Source of the DNA: an uncultured Eubacteriales bacterium
GTDB taxonomy: Bacteria; Bacillota; Clostridia; Oscillospirales; CAG-382
Direction: 5' to 3'
DNA length: 61,462 nucleotides
Assembly (NCBI GenBank): GCA_934446095.1
Contig: CAKSDR010000003.1
Coordinates: 1 to 61,462, forward strand
Part shown: positions 8,395 through 17,055 of the stretch, piece after piece
How the letters are laid out: every line of letters starts with the position of its first letter
How positions within the stretch are numbered: position 1 is the first letter of the stretch
Position numbers and translations under genes: made by a program
The notes under the pieces: generated by a model
The model's input: only the letters and a program-made list of their open reading frames with translations
What the model was told of the DNA's origin: nothing
Database searches by the model: none

Positions 8395-9861
8395 TTAATA
8401 GTGACTTATCTCGGTGCCGGGATAAAAAATGTTGATGATATTTTCATATGTATAGCCGTTTTCGGCAAGATATTTATTTCCGTACTGAGAAAGTCCGACT
8501 CCATGACCGTAACCGTAACCTTGAATTGTAAATACCGTTTCTGAACCCGTTGTGACTTTTTTAAGTCCGTCGGATGTCAAGACTTTAAAGTTGTCGTTAA
8601 AAGCCGATACAGTTTGTGTTCCCGACGAAGAAATAACGTATAGATTCTGGGAATCAAGCGTACATTCTTCGTTGTTGTTCAGAAGTATGGAGGTTTGAAC
8701 CGATACCGTAAAATTGGCACTTTTGCAGTACTTGAAAAGGAAATTTCTTACAGAAGAGGATTTTGTGACTTCGATTGAATTTCCAAGGTTATCCGTTACC
8801 GTGAGTTTGTAAACATAGGGAGAGCCGGGACGTCTTTCGCATACGATTTTTTCAACTTTTCCCGAAAGTTTTCCGGCATATGCGCTTTTTGAATTTATGT
8901 AGTCTGTAAGTTCAGTTGCCGTTACCGTGTAACTCCATCTTCCGTTGGGGACGGATTCCGTTATATCAAATCCGAGGTCCACATTTGTAAGATAAGGATA
9001 TTTTGAAGAGTCGCCGCCCCAGGCGCCTTCGGCGCTTTCGGTTGTATCCGCGCAAGACGAAAAATATGTTGTAAGTGCCGGAGAACCGTTGTATTTTACA
9101 ATAAGTCCGCGCGTTGCGTCTGTTGCGGCGTTTGTTGATGCGGAAGTGTTTCCGACGCCGTCAAAACATTGGCAGTGCGTGGTGTTGCAGATGTCAAAAC
9201 CTGCCTGCGAATGAGAAATTATGTTATAAAGAGCAAAGGTTCTCGCGATGACTGCGGCAACTTTAAGAGATTCTTCCGGCCATGACGGGAAGATTTCAGA
9301 AACAAGAACGCCTTTTACATAATCTTCCAGATACAAATAATTGATTATGCTTATATTTTCGCTGCCGCTTCTCGACAATCCCAGCAATCCCGAATAAGTA
9401 TTGCCATCTGAAAGATAAATTTTGCCGCTGTTTTGGGTGCCGGAGTCTTCAGCCCTTAAAAAAACAGGGTTTTCATTGCAGGTATATGTATAAATCAGAT
9501 TTTCACCCGAGAAAAATGCAATAACCGATGGGTCGGATGAACTTCGTATTGTAACTTCATTTAAAGAAAATGAACTGAAAGCCGTAAATGTATTTGAAGA
9601 ACTGTCGAATGTGCCGAGCTGAAATCCGTTGTCGAATTTTGCCGAAGCAGACGACACAAGACTGTTTGTGCCTTTTGAATTGTAATTTATTCCGATTCTT
9701 ATTATTTTGTCGGAATTATAGTTGTGCGAAGACGAAGAGGATGCGTTTGCAAGAAAGGGGATAACCGATGAAAGACAGGCGAGAATAAATATTGCGGCAA
9801 GCACTACGGCGAGAATACGCACGTATTTTTTGCTTTTATTACCGGTGCTTAAAAATTTCAT
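8395..9861 (-). CDS. SpoIID/LytB domain protein
   Basis: 488-residue protein with one N-terminal membrane helix (about 14-38) and a large external part. Residues from about 185 on carry the SpoIID core: YLEDYVKGVLVSEIFPSWPEESLKVAAVIARTFAL, with the catalytic-type Glu and the RT motif, later HCQCFDG and YFSSCADTTESAEGAWG, and the terminal GYGHGVGLSQYG that closes the domain. Family members are lytic transglycosylases that cleave denuded peptidoglycan during engulfment, but the clade also includes vegetative amidase enhancers. It shares an operon with the small membrane protein 2 bp upstream and ends at a strong terminator. It is not next to spoIIIA or spoIIQ genes, so equivalence to canonical spoIID is not certain. 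Confidence 0.88.
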   Translation of the reverse strand: MKFLSTGNKSKKYVRILAVVLAAIFILACLSSVIPFLANASSSSSHNYNSDKIIRIGINYNSKGTNSLVSSASAKFDNGFQLGTFDSSSNTFTAFSSFSLNEVTIRSSSDPSVIAFFSGENLIYTYTCNENPVFLRAEDSGTQNSGKIYLSDGNTYSGLLGLSRSGSENISIINYLYLEDYVKGVLVSEIFPSWPEESLKVAAVIARTFALYNIISHSQAGFDICNTTHCQCFDGVGNTSASTNAATDATRGLIVKYNGSPALTTYFSSCADTTESAEGAWGGDSSKYPYLTNVDLGFDITESVPNGRWSYTVTATELTDYINSKSAYAGKLSGKVEKIVCERRPGSPYVYKLTVTDNLGNSIEVTKSSSVRNFLFKYCKSANFTVSVQTSILLNNNEECTLDSQNLYVISSSGTQTVSAFNDNFKVLTSDGLKKVTTGSETVFTIQGYGYGHGVGLSQYGNKYLAENGYTYENIINIFYPGTEISHY

Positions 9862-9863
9862 CG

Positions 9864-10352
9864 TCAGTCACCTATATTATAATTACCCCTTACAAGTATA
9901 AACGCTGTATCCGAAGTAATTTTAATTCCTCTGTTATCGTTTCTAGGTATAATTATTTCATGATTTACACCTATGCTGTCCCCATTTAAAATTTCTGACA
10001 TATTTGAAATATCCGAAAGTCCGTTTTCCCCTGAAGATACGGCTGTTGCGGACGAACCGGGCCTTAAAATGAATTCGACAACGCCGTCTTTTGATGTCAG
10101 AACCTGTCCCTTTTTCATTTCAACAACCGTAAATGAAGAGGTATTTCCTCCTATTGAAGATAATACGTCTTCTTTTACTTCCGTTTTGATTTTGGGAGTA
10201 AGAACATCGGTTATGTAACTCAATGTGACGATAGGGTCGTTTCCCGGAAGATATTCCGACGCATTTATTGCGGCGGGAAGAATAATCACAGAGCAGAATA
10301 TAACCGCAAAAATTATAAAACTTATTTTTTTAAATTTAAAAAACTTTTTCAT
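9864..10352 (-). CDS. Unrecognised membrane-anchored protein upstream of SpoIID-like gene
   Basis: 162 residues. A Lys-rich start is followed by a membrane helix at about 12-31 with the cleavage-like site INA, then a 130-residue outer domain containing GNDPIVTLSYI and, near the end, IIPRNDNRGIKI and FILVRGNYNI, which look like beta strands. I do not recognise the family. The stop codon is 2 bp before the SpoIID-like start, so the two are almost certainly co-translated; a role in the same envelope or sporulation process is an inference from that coupling. Confidence 0.75.
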   Translation of the reverse strand: MKKFFKFKKISFIIFAVIFCSVIILPAAINASEYLPGNDPIVTLSYITDVLTPKIKTEVKEDVLSSIGGNTSSFTVVEMKKGQVLTSKDGVVEFILRPGSSATAVSSGENGLSDISNMSEILNGDSIGVNHEIIIPRNDNRGIKITSDTAFILVRGNYNIGD

Positions 10353-10504
10353 TTTGCATGCCCTTTCTTTTTACAAAATTTTCAAATATATAATAATTAA
10401 AGAAGTTGTCTTTTAGCAATATAAAGTTATTATAGCATAATATTCACAAAAAATCAACATTTCCAAAGATATGGCACAATTTACATATATATTAAAATTC
10501 GCTA

Positions 10505-10533
10505 TTGAATTTTTAAAATCAAAATGTTAGAAT
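10505..10533 (+). promoter_or_regulatory. Sigma-A-like promoter of the WG-repeat/sigma/anti-sigma operon
   Basis: TTGAAT (10505-10510), 17-bp spacer, TAGAAT (10528-10533), 34 bp before the lipoprotein start. Two mismatches to consensus. Confidence 0.55.
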
Positions 10534-10567
10534 TTAATTAATAAAATATTCCGAATGAGAGCATGAA

Positions 10568-11794
10568 ATGTCTAGAAGAAATTTAATAAAAAAAGCGGCT
10601 GCAATATTGCTTTTTTGCGTGCTGGCATTTGCCTGCACCGAAAAATATCTGGATATGCCGGAAACCGATATAAAAGAGCCCGTCGATGAAAATGGGTATG
10701 TGATAAATAATTCTGATGACGAAGAGAAACAACCGGAACTCGGTGAAGTTTTGTCAATGTATGAAAGACTTTCTGAAGAAGACGCGATAACCGACATGGT
10801 TTTTGACGAAAGTTCGTGCAAAATTGTCTTAAATGACGCTTTGCATTTCGGACCTGAGGAAAAATTAAGCGTTTGCATGGGTTGTATTATGTCTGAGGGC
10901 GCAGCAAAAACACTTATTTTCCCATCGTATAAAAACATGTCTTTTGAGTGCCAAGATTCTGATATTGCTTTTGCGTTTGAGCGCGACAGGGAAGGCAGAG
11001 CGCTTTTTGTAAAGGAAAATAAATTTTTCTATATGGGCGCCGACGGAGTTTTGCACGAATCGGATTACAGCGAGAAAAATGATTCGAGAGGCGCAAGATT
11101 CGATTATCCTTCATATTACGGAGTCCAAACGCTGCAGAATATCGGCGTTTTAAATTACAGCGCAAAATCCGGTTACAAAAAAACCGGCGAAGAAGAGTAT
11201 TTTTCAAAATACGGATATACAAAAAAAGCGTATAATTTCAGAGAAGGACTCGGTTGTATTGTTAACGGTGAAAATAGATTATGCTTTGTAAATACTCTCT
11301 TGCAGACCGAAATCGGCGGAAGTACAAAGGCAATTTACGGACCCGACAAGTCCGACGAGTCTGCGATCGGATACTATTATTTTGAAAACGGACTTACAAG
11401 AGCACGGCTTCTTGAGTTTTCAAAATCCGGCGACCTTTTGAACGAAGAAGAAATTATGTTAAAGGCTAACGGAAAACGTCTTATTTTGCCGAGGGATTAT
11501 AATATCATATCATACAGCTGCGGCAGAATCCTTCTTGAAAATAACGGGAAAAGAGGATATATGACGCCTTCCGGAAAATGGATATGCGACCCTGATTTTT
11601 CGGATGCCGCTCCGTACAGCGAAGGACTTGCCGCAGTTAAGGACAGCAATGGCAAGTATGGCATTATAGACATGGACGCAAATTATATTATTCCGTGCGT
11701 ATTTGACGATATTTCAAACTGTTCGTCGGGCGTTATATGCGCGTATGACGCGAATACCGGCTGGTATGTTTTTAACAAGATTTGCAAAAATTAA
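10568..11794 (+). CDS. WG-repeat lipoprotein
   Basis: 408-residue predicted lipoprotein: signal helix then lipobox LAFAC with Cys at about 23. The C-terminal third shows WG/KWG-like beta repeats (GKRGYMTPSGKWI, GLAAVKDSNGKYGIIDMDANYIIPCVFDDI), a pattern of surface proteins thought to mediate binding. The middle part has similar GLG/GL phrases (FREGLGCIVNGENRLCFVN). It precedes an ECF sigma gene and its anti-sigma in the same direction with 39 bp between stop and the sigma start, so it may be a sensor or a target of that system. The start has a weak ribosome binding site (GAGAG). Confidence 0.8.
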   Translation: MSRRNLIKKAAAILLFCVLAFACTEKYLDMPETDIKEPVDENGYVINNSDDEEKQPELGEVLSMYERLSEEDAITDMVFDESSCKIVLNDALHFGPEEKLSVCMGCIMSEGAAKTLIFPSYKNMSFECQDSDIAFAFERDREGRALFVKENKFFYMGADGVLHESDYSEKNDSRGARFDYPSYYGVQTLQNIGVLNYSAKSGYKKTGEEEYFSKYGYTKKAYNFREGLGCIVNGENRLCFVNTLLQTEIGGSTKAIYGPDKSDESAIGYYYFENGLTRARLLEFSKSGDLLNEEEIMLKANGKRLILPRDYNIISYSCGRILLENNGKRGYMTPSGKWICDPDFSDAAPYSEGLAAVKDSNGKYGIIDMDANYIIPCVFDDISNCSSGVICAYDANTGWYVFNKICKN

Positions 11795-11833
11795 TTTTTG
11801 ATACTTGAAAGATACGGAGGTGAACTTTACAAA

Positions 11834-12448
11834 GTGTTTTTTTCTTTTATAAATTCTGATTCCGATATTAAAAAAAATTCGGAAGACGCGCTTTTATTGT
11901 CAAAAATCAAGAACCGTGATATGCAGTCTTTCGAAATACTTGTAAATAAATATCAGAATTTTGTATACAGAACCATATTTTTTGAATTGAAAAACGAACA
12001 GGATACATACGACGTATGCCAGGAAGTTTTTCTGAAGGTATATAAATCGATTGAAAAATTCCGCTTTGACAGCGAGTTTTCGACATGGCTTTTCCGCATA
12101 TGTAAAAACTGCACATATGATTTTGTCCGAAAAAATTACAAGAACAAAACGGTGTCGCTCACAGTTTCTGACGACGGCGAACCGTGCGAAATTGATATTT
12201 GCGATTCAGCTATCGCAAACAATCCTGAGGATTCGGTATTGAGAAAGGAAAAGCAGGAACTTGTAAGAGACGCGATAGACGAACTTCCGAAGGATCATAA
12301 GGAAATAATTTTGTTAAGAGATATAAATGAACTTTCATATTCTGAAATCGCGGATATACTCGGAATTGCGGAAGGAACCGTGAAATCGAGAATTTCAAGA
12401 GCGAGAATTTCACTTAAGAAACTTTTGGAGGATAAAAAAATATTGTAA
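11834..12448 (+). CDS. RNA polymerase ECF sigma factor (SigW-like)
   Basis: Sigma-70 family group 4 regulator. Region 2 is seen in FEILVNKYQNFVYRTIFFEL, DTYDVCQEVFLKVYKSIEKF and FSTWLFRICKNCTYDFVRK; region 4 helix-turn-helix in LSYSEIADILGIAEGTVKSRISRAR. I place the start at the GTG at 11834 because a near-perfect GGAGGTGA lies at 11817-11824 with 9 bases of spacing; an in-frame TTG at 11798 would add 12 residues but has no such site. The protein is then 204 residues. The next gene is a zinc-finger anti-sigma, so this is a standard membrane-controlled ECF pair. Confidence 0.93.
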   Translation: MFFSFINSDSDIKKNSEDALLLSKIKNRDMQSFEILVNKYQNFVYRTIFFELKNEQDTYDVCQEVFLKVYKSIEKFRFDSEFSTWLFRICKNCTYDFVRKNYKNKTVSLTVSDDGEPCEIDICDSAIANNPEDSVLRKEKQELVRDAIDELPKDHKEIILLRDINELSYSEIADILGIAEGTVKSRISRARISLKKLLEDKKIL

Positions 12449-12506
12449 AAATGGAACAAAATAATATGTTTGATATGTCAAACTCAGTGAAAGGAGGAAG
12501 AAAAAC

Positions 12507-13562
12507 ATGAGTGACTGTGAAAAGGCAATAAACGAAATTATAACTCTTTCGTACAGTGAACTTAAAACCCATAAATTTTCGGAAGAAACCGAAAAGCATA
12601 TTGCAAAATGCGAAAAGTGCAGAAACGAATATGAGAAACTTTTGAAAATGCAGCAAGCTGTAAAAGAAACATTCGCAATGCCGGAAAAATACAAAAGTAC
12701 TTTGTATAAAGACGTTGAAGCCAAAATCGGCGGAAAAACAAACGGAAGTAAAAGAAAAAGATTTTATTTTCCGATAGGAACCGCTGCCGCCGCTGCGGTA
12801 ATAGCGCTCGTCATGATTTCTTCCTATGGCAAAAACCTGTCCGGGGTTCTGTTTTCCGGAATTGAAAATGAAAAGTCGGAAAATTCAGTTTGCGATAATG
12901 AGGAGTTAAACCACGCCGTCAAAAATGATTCAGACGAAAAATACTATATTATTTCGGGCAATGGCCAAAATGAAAAAGTTTCATCTTATGACAGTTCCGC
13001 GGACGATTTTGATTCATCGGATTTAGGTATAAGATCCAGTTTGAAAACTGCAAGACCTCTGACATACGACACGGCCGATGAAACGCAGAAAAACGACGGT
13101 AATGAAAATTATGAGCAAGCCAAAGATGCGTCTGAAAATTTTGCGTATGACGGGCAGAATAACTCTTCCGATAAAGATGCGTTCGATAACAGTGCAAACG
13201 GAAGTGCCGGAAATGACGGGGAACTTTCTGATACAAATTATAAAAACGACGACGCGTCACAAAACAGGGAAGATAAAGAAAATATTTGGTATGCTCCGGC
13301 AGGCGGAGAAAACGGAGTTTCGGAAAATGAAAAACTTAGGGAAGACATCAACGAATATATTTACAAATTTGTAAACTCCGGCGAAAAAAGCGCGAACGAA
13401 ATTTACACGGAATTAAATTCGGTGCTCGGATTTGATTTTCCATCGGACCTTAAAAATTCAGTTTCCGACAGCGAATTTATAAGGTGGGTAAAGAGTCTTG
13501 ATTCTTTCGCTGACGAATATAACGAAGAAAATTTCAAAAAATTTTTCGAAATCAAAAATTAA
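12507..13562 (+). CDS. Membrane anti-sigma factor with zinc-finger (ZAS-like) domain
   Basis: 351 residues. The N-terminal domain carries HIAKCEKC (about residues 31-38), the His-x3-Cys-x2-Cys core of zinc-binding anti-sigma domains, and would bind the sigma factor encoded just before it. A membrane helix follows at about 90-108 (TAAAAAVIALVMISSYG). The outside part (110-270) is very rich in Asn, Asp, Ser and Glu and probably disordered; the last 80 residues (INEYIYKFVNSGEKSANEIYTELNSVLGFDF) look folded. The start has a strong GGAGG site. A strong terminator overlaps the stop codon, closing the operon. Confidence 0.87.
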   Translation: MSDCEKAINEIITLSYSELKTHKFSEETEKHIAKCEKCRNEYEKLLKMQQAVKETFAMPEKYKSTLYKDVEAKIGGKTNGSKRKRFYFPIGTAAAAAVIALVMISSYGKNLSGVLFSGIENEKSENSVCDNEELNHAVKNDSDEKYYIISGNGQNEKVSSYDSSADDFDSSDLGIRSSLKTARPLTYDTADETQKNDGNENYEQAKDASENFAYDGQNNSSDKDAFDNSANGSAGNDGELSDTNYKNDDASQNREDKENIWYAPAGGENGVSENEKLREDINEYIYKFVNSGEKSANEIYTELNSVLGFDFPSDLKNSVSDSEFIRWVKSLDSFADEYNEENFKKFFEIKN

Positions 13563-13592
13563 AAAACCGGTGAAGAAATTCACCGGGTTTTT
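13561..13592 (+). terminator. Intrinsic terminator of the ECF sigma/anti-sigma operon
   Basis: AAAAAACCGGTGAA / TTCACCGGGTTTTTT hairpin with a short GAAA-type loop and a T run, starting at the anti-sigma stop codon. Confidence 0.9.
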
Positions 13593-13681
13593 TACTGCGG
13601 AAAAAACTTTTTTGCGATCTTACGCATGATAATGGTTTGATTTTATTAAAAAATAGGGAACCGCCCGCGCTTTTTAAATTT

Positions 13682-14389
13682 TTAAATTTCACAAAGAGAA
13701 TGTACTTCTTTATCTGTCAGATGCCGCCAATTTCCGCGCTCCAGTGACGGGTCGAGAAGAATGTTCCCAAAGCGTTTTCTTTCAAGAAAAACAACCTTTT
13801 TTGAAAGGTAGGCGCACATGTTTTTTATTTCATGAAACTTGCCTTCCGTAATAATAATCCGCGCCTTTTTTCTGTCGCTTTCATCAATAATGAGTTTTGC
13901 CGGCATAAAAGACTGCCCGTTTGAAAGACGAATTCCCGAAAGACAAACCTTGACGTCCTCGTCTGTAAATTCTTTGTCGCATGCGACGGCATATTCTTTT
14001 TCCACTTTGTTTTTCGGCGACAAAAGAGAGTGCGCCGTTTTTCCGTCGTTTGTAATTATCAAAAGCCCTACGGTATCCTTGTCAAGCCTTCCTGCAGGAA
14101 AAAGATTTTTGTTCTGATAGTTTTCGGGCAAAAGCGACAAAACTGTTTTTTGGCTTTTGTCATCTGTTGCGGATATTACACCGCCGGGCTTATTCATCAT
14201 AATATAAATAAACTCTTTATATATTATCGGTTTCCCATCAAGAAAAATTTTATCTTTGCCCGGAACGACATTTAAAGATGGTTTTAGAGAAGTTTTTCCG
14301 TTTACCATAACCTTTGCTTTTTTTATGAGAAAAGAGGCTTCTTTTCTTGAACATATAACGGAATCGGAAATGTATTTTTCAAGCCGCAT
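13682..14389 (-). CDS. Pseudouridine synthase, RsuA/RluB/E/F family
   Basis: 235 residues. An S4 RNA-binding domain occupies about 1-60 (MRLEKYISDSVICSRKEASFLIKK, VMVNGK, DGKPI). The catalytic domain has MMNKPGGVISAT, then AGRLDKDTVGLLIITNDG with the catalytic Asp in GRLD, and ends with EGKFHEIKNMC. These are the signatures of small-subunit-type (RsuA) enzymes that isomerise a single uridine in rRNA. Which rRNA position is modified cannot be told. Its start codon overlaps the stop of the upstream YycJ-like gene, so they are coupled. Confidence 0.93.
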   Translation of the reverse strand: MRLEKYISDSVICSRKEASFLIKKAKVMVNGKTSLKPSLNVVPGKDKIFLDGKPIIYKEFIYIMMNKPGGVISATDDKSQKTVLSLLPENYQNKNLFPAGRLDKDTVGLLIITNDGKTAHSLLSPKNKVEKEYAVACDKEFTDEDVKVCLSGIRLSNGQSFMPAKLIIDESDRKKARIIITEGKFHEIKNMCAYLSKKVVFLERKRFGNILLDPSLERGNWRHLTDKEVHSLCEI

Positions 14390-15156
14390 TACTTACCTCC
14401 GGCAACGCAAAGATTTATGTCTGACACAGAAAATCCAACCTTTGATATTTCGGCGGCGTTTGTTTCATAGGCAATTTCCGGAGTGTTGTTGTCTTTTGAC
14501 AGATGCGAAAGAACAATTTTTTCGGCGCCGTTTTTTATAAGATGCGGAAGAAATTTTGCACACGCGTCGTTTGACAAATGTCCATGATCCGATAATATTC
14601 TCTGTTTCAGCATGTACGGATATTTTCCGTTTTTCAGCATTTGTATATCATGGTTTGACTCAATGATAACCGTTTTGCAGCCAAAAAGATTTCTTGCAAT
14701 TTCTCTTGTAACATAACCAAGATCGGTTGCATATCCGAAACTCTCGCCGTCAGTGTCAAATCTGTAACCTACGCTGCCGCACGAATCGTGGGGAGTTTTA
14801 AAAATATTCACGGTGCAATTCGGGAGGGTTATTTTTTCGCCGGGATTTTTTATAATAAAATTTTTTGTGCATCGGAACCCGGGAATGTTTTTCAGTATGT
14901 ATTCGGCCGATTTTGAATTGATGTAGACGGGAATATCAATATTTTTTAAAAGCACGTCAAGACCGCTTATGTGATCGCTGTGTTCGTGGGTTACAAAGAT
15001 GGCCTTTATATTTTTTATGTTTTTGCCTGACGCTTTAAGCGCGCAGGCAAGAACTTTAAACGATACGCCGGCGTCTATTAAATACTCGTCATCGCCGCAT
15101 TTTAAATATACCGAGTTTCCGGATGAACCGGAAAAAAGAGATTCTGTTTCCAGCAT
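14389..15156 (-). CDS. Metallo-beta-lactamase-fold hydrolase, YycJ/WalJ-like
   Basis: 255-residue MBL-fold protein. SLFSGSSGNSVYL at the start and the metal motif THEHSDHISGLDVL (about 55-68) are typical of the YycJ/VicX/WalJ group; further ligands are seen in KTPHDSCGSVGY, YATDLGYV and DHGHLSN, and VLSHLSKDNN near the end. Relatives are implicated in DNA repair and cell-wall signalling as possible 5'-exonucleases, usually beside the walRK operon, which is absent here. Instead it is coupled to an RsuA-type gene. Confidence 0.9.
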   Translation of the reverse strand: MLETESLFSGSSGNSVYLKCGDDEYLIDAGVSFKVLACALKASGKNIKNIKAIFVTHEHSDHISGLDVLLKNIDIPVYINSKSAEYILKNIPGFRCTKNFIIKNPGEKITLPNCTVNIFKTPHDSCGSVGYRFDTDGESFGYATDLGYVTREIARNLFGCKTVIIESNHDIQMLKNGKYPYMLKQRILSDHGHLSNDACAKFLPHLIKNGAEKIVLSHLSKDNNTPEIAYETNAAEISKVGFSVSDINLCVAGGK

Positions 15157-15213
15157 TTTACTATAGTCCTTTTGCGTTAAAAGTTAAAAATAAAATTTAC
15201 AATACTTATAATC

Positions 15214-15475
15214 ATACCATAAGGAAAAAATGCTTGCTCGCAAGGGCATTTTCCGCAGCCGTCAATGGCACAGTTCGCGCAAGGTGCGCGAGAGGGCAGT
15301 TTTGCTGCCCAAAGACTTGCAAAGCAAGACTTTCTGTGTTTATTATACCATAAGGAAAAATGCTTGCTCGCAAGGGCATTTTCCGCAGCCGTCAATGGCG
15401 CAGTTCGCGCAAGGTGCGCGAGAGGGCAGTTTTGCTGCCCAAAGACTTGCAAAGCAAGACTTTCTGTGCCTATTA
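15214..15475. repeat. Two tandem copies of a ~131-bp hairpin-rich repeat
   Basis: Copy 1 spans about 15214-15344 and copy 2 about 15345-15475; they differ at only a few positions (one A in an A run, CAC versus CGC, and the terminal TTTATTATA versus CTATTATA). Each copy contains several short inverted repeats: CTTGC/GCAAG, CGCGCA/TGCGCG, GGGCAG/CTGCCC and CTTGCAAAGCAAG. Small ORFs on both strands run through both copies but change with the repeat, so I treat them as non-coding. It lies between the divergent YycJ-like and MinD-like genes. Confidence 0.85.
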
Positions 15476-15542
15476 TAACACAAAAACTACAATATTTTCA
15501 ATATAAATTCATATAAAAACACAAGAAACTTTGTTCGCAAGA

Positions 15543-15571
15543 TTGACAAATAAAATTTGATTTGATATAAT
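15543..15571 (+). promoter_or_regulatory. Sigma-A promoter of the minD-like operon
   Basis: TTGACA (15543-15548), 17-bp spacer, TATAAT (15566-15571): a full-consensus promoter 45 bp upstream of the chosen start codon and just after the tandem repeats. Confidence 0.85.
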
Positions 15572-15616
15572 AAAAAATACAGATTAAAATATGTGCGGTG
15601 TAACGGAGGGATGTTT

Positions 15617-16450
15617 GTGAGCAGGGTTATAATGGTGACTTCTTTTAAAGGCGGAGTCGGAAAAACTACTGTTTCGGCAAACCTTTCGATGTCGCTTGCA
15701 CAGATGGGATATAAAGTTGCGGCAATAGACTGCGACATTGAGTCGAGATGCCTTGATATAATGCTCGGACTTGAAGACGCATCGCTTTATAATATATGCG
15801 ATGTCTTGAACGGCAGCAAAACGCTTGACGACGTAATCGTGCGCGATATCAGATGCGATAATTTGAGTTTTATTGCGGCGCCTGCGTATTTTTCGTTTGC
15901 GGATAAGGAAAAGGAACGGCCTTTTAACGAAAAGCAGGTCGAGCAGTTTATTCTTGAACTTAAGAAAAGATTCGATTTTGTGATTCTTGATCTTCCGGCA
16001 AGACCTGATGGTCTATATAAAACGCTTGTGCAATACTCTAATTTTGCACTTGTTGTTTCTTTACATACAGCGGCGTCTATAAGGGCTGCCGAAAAGACTG
16101 CAATGACAATTGAAGACCTTGTGGAAAACAGCGAAAACACTGTTAATTTCGGAAGAAATTTAAAGACAAGACTCGTTATAAATTGTTTTCATGCAAAAGA
16201 CGTGATAGACGGCGTAAGGCCGAGTATTTATGATATAATAAATAAAGTTTCCGTAAAACTTATAGGAGTTTTACCGTATGATTCCGGAATGTCGAAAGGA
16301 CAGGAACTCGGTCTTTTGGCGTATCAGGTAAAGCACGGCAAGACGCCTTTTTATGCCGCTATAAACAATACGGCGAAGCGATGCACCGAAAAGAGTGTGC
16401 CGCTTCTTGAAAATGTAAAACTTGACGTTAATAAGTCGAGACTGTCCTGA
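15617..16450 (+). CDS. MinD/ParA-family ATPase
   Basis: Deviant Walker A P-loop ATPase: KGGVGKTT at residues 11-18, AIDCDIESRCLDIMLGLED, the Walker B-like FDFVILDLPA, and a C-terminal tail. These fit MinD, which positions the division site, or a near relative. The C-terminal amphipathic membrane-targeting helix of MinD is not obvious. I prefer the GTG at 15617 because GGAGGG at 15605-15610 sits six bases before it; the ATG at 15611 abuts that site. No minC or minE is adjacent; a methylglyoxal-synthase-like gene follows 23 bp later, as it often does at the end of clostridial min-rodA clusters. Confidence 0.85.
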   Translation: MSRVIMVTSFKGGVGKTTVSANLSMSLAQMGYKVAAIDCDIESRCLDIMLGLEDASLYNICDVLNGSKTLDDVIVRDIRCDNLSFIAAPAYFSFADKEKERPFNEKQVEQFILELKKRFDFVILDLPARPDGLYKTLVQYSNFALVVSLHTAASIRAAEKTAMTIEDLVENSENTVNFGRNLKTRLVINCFHAKDVIDGVRPSIYDIINKVSVKLIGVLPYDSGMSKGQELGLLAYQVKHGKTPFYAAINNTAKRCTEKSVPLLENVKLDVNKSRLS

Positions 16451-16473
16451 TTTATGAAAGGAGAGAGTTGAAA

Positions 16474-16896
16474 ATGGAAATAGCGATAATTGCGAGTGAT
16501 ACAAAAAAAGAATTAATCACACAGTTCTGCATTGCGTATTGCGGAATATTAAGCAAACATAATATATATGCGACCGACATTACGGGCAAACATATTTCGG
16601 AAGCAACAGGACTTTCGATTGAAAGACTGCTGTCGGGTTTTCACGGCGGGGAAGAGCAGATTGCATCAAGAATATCGTTAAACGAAATCGACCTGCTTTT
16701 GTTTTTCAGGGACACGAGAAGCGTTGAGTCGTACAATGACGCCGAATCGAATATTCTTCGTTTGTGCGATATTTATAACGTGCCTTTTGCAACAAATATT
16801 GCAACGGCGGAAGCATTGATTCTTGCTCTCGACCAGGGTGTTCTTGATTGGAGAGAACTTGTAAATCCGAAATCCAGAGTAAATAAGAAAAAATAA
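16474..16896 (+). CDS. Methylglyoxal synthase-like protein with altered active site
   Basis: 140 residues in the MGS fold. Clear matches to MgsA include IYATDITGKHISEATGLSI, LLSG, EIDLLLFFRD and LRLCDIYNVPFATNIATAEAL. MgsA converts dihydroxyacetone phosphate to methylglyoxal. Aligned by eye with the E. coli enzyme, the catalytic Asp71 is Glu60, His98 is Tyr87 and Asp101 is Ala90, while Asp20 is kept as Asp9. So activity is doubtful and it may be a regulatory or divergent paralogue. Start at ATG 16474 is set by AAGGAGAG ten bases upstream; a TTG six bases earlier is the alternative. Second gene of the minD-like operon, followed by a strong terminator. Confidence 0.8.
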   Translation: MEIAIIASDTKKELITQFCIAYCGILSKHNIYATDITGKHISEATGLSIERLLSGFHGGEEQIASRISLNEIDLLLFFRDTRSVESYNDAESNILRLCDIYNVPFATNIATAEALILALDQGVLDWRELVNPKSRVNKKK

Positions 16897-16897
16897 T

Positions 16898-16926
16898 AAA
16901 ATCCCCCCTATACAGGGGGGATTTTG
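16898..16926 (+). terminator. Intrinsic terminator of the minD-like operon
   Basis: AAAATCCCCCC / GGGGGGATTTT with a short TATACA loop and T-rich 3' side, directly after the stop codon at 16896. Confidence 0.9.
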
Positions 16927-17055
16927 TTATCGGAAAGTTGCGGAGTTTATTAAAATTTAAAAGTTCGCGATGTATGGGCCTGATTTTTTATTATATTCCA
17001 AATGCAAGAAAAGCGGGGCTTTTAAAAAGAGGAACGAACGGGAATTTTTCTTTAC

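Noticed and set aside
15214..15475. Possible CRISPR array
   Set aside because: Only two adjacent long units without unique spacers; unit length and hairpins do not fit.
15177..15516. Several ORFs of 76-91 codons on both strands within the tandem repeats
   Set aside because: They come from the repeated sequence itself and lack ribosome sites or known families.
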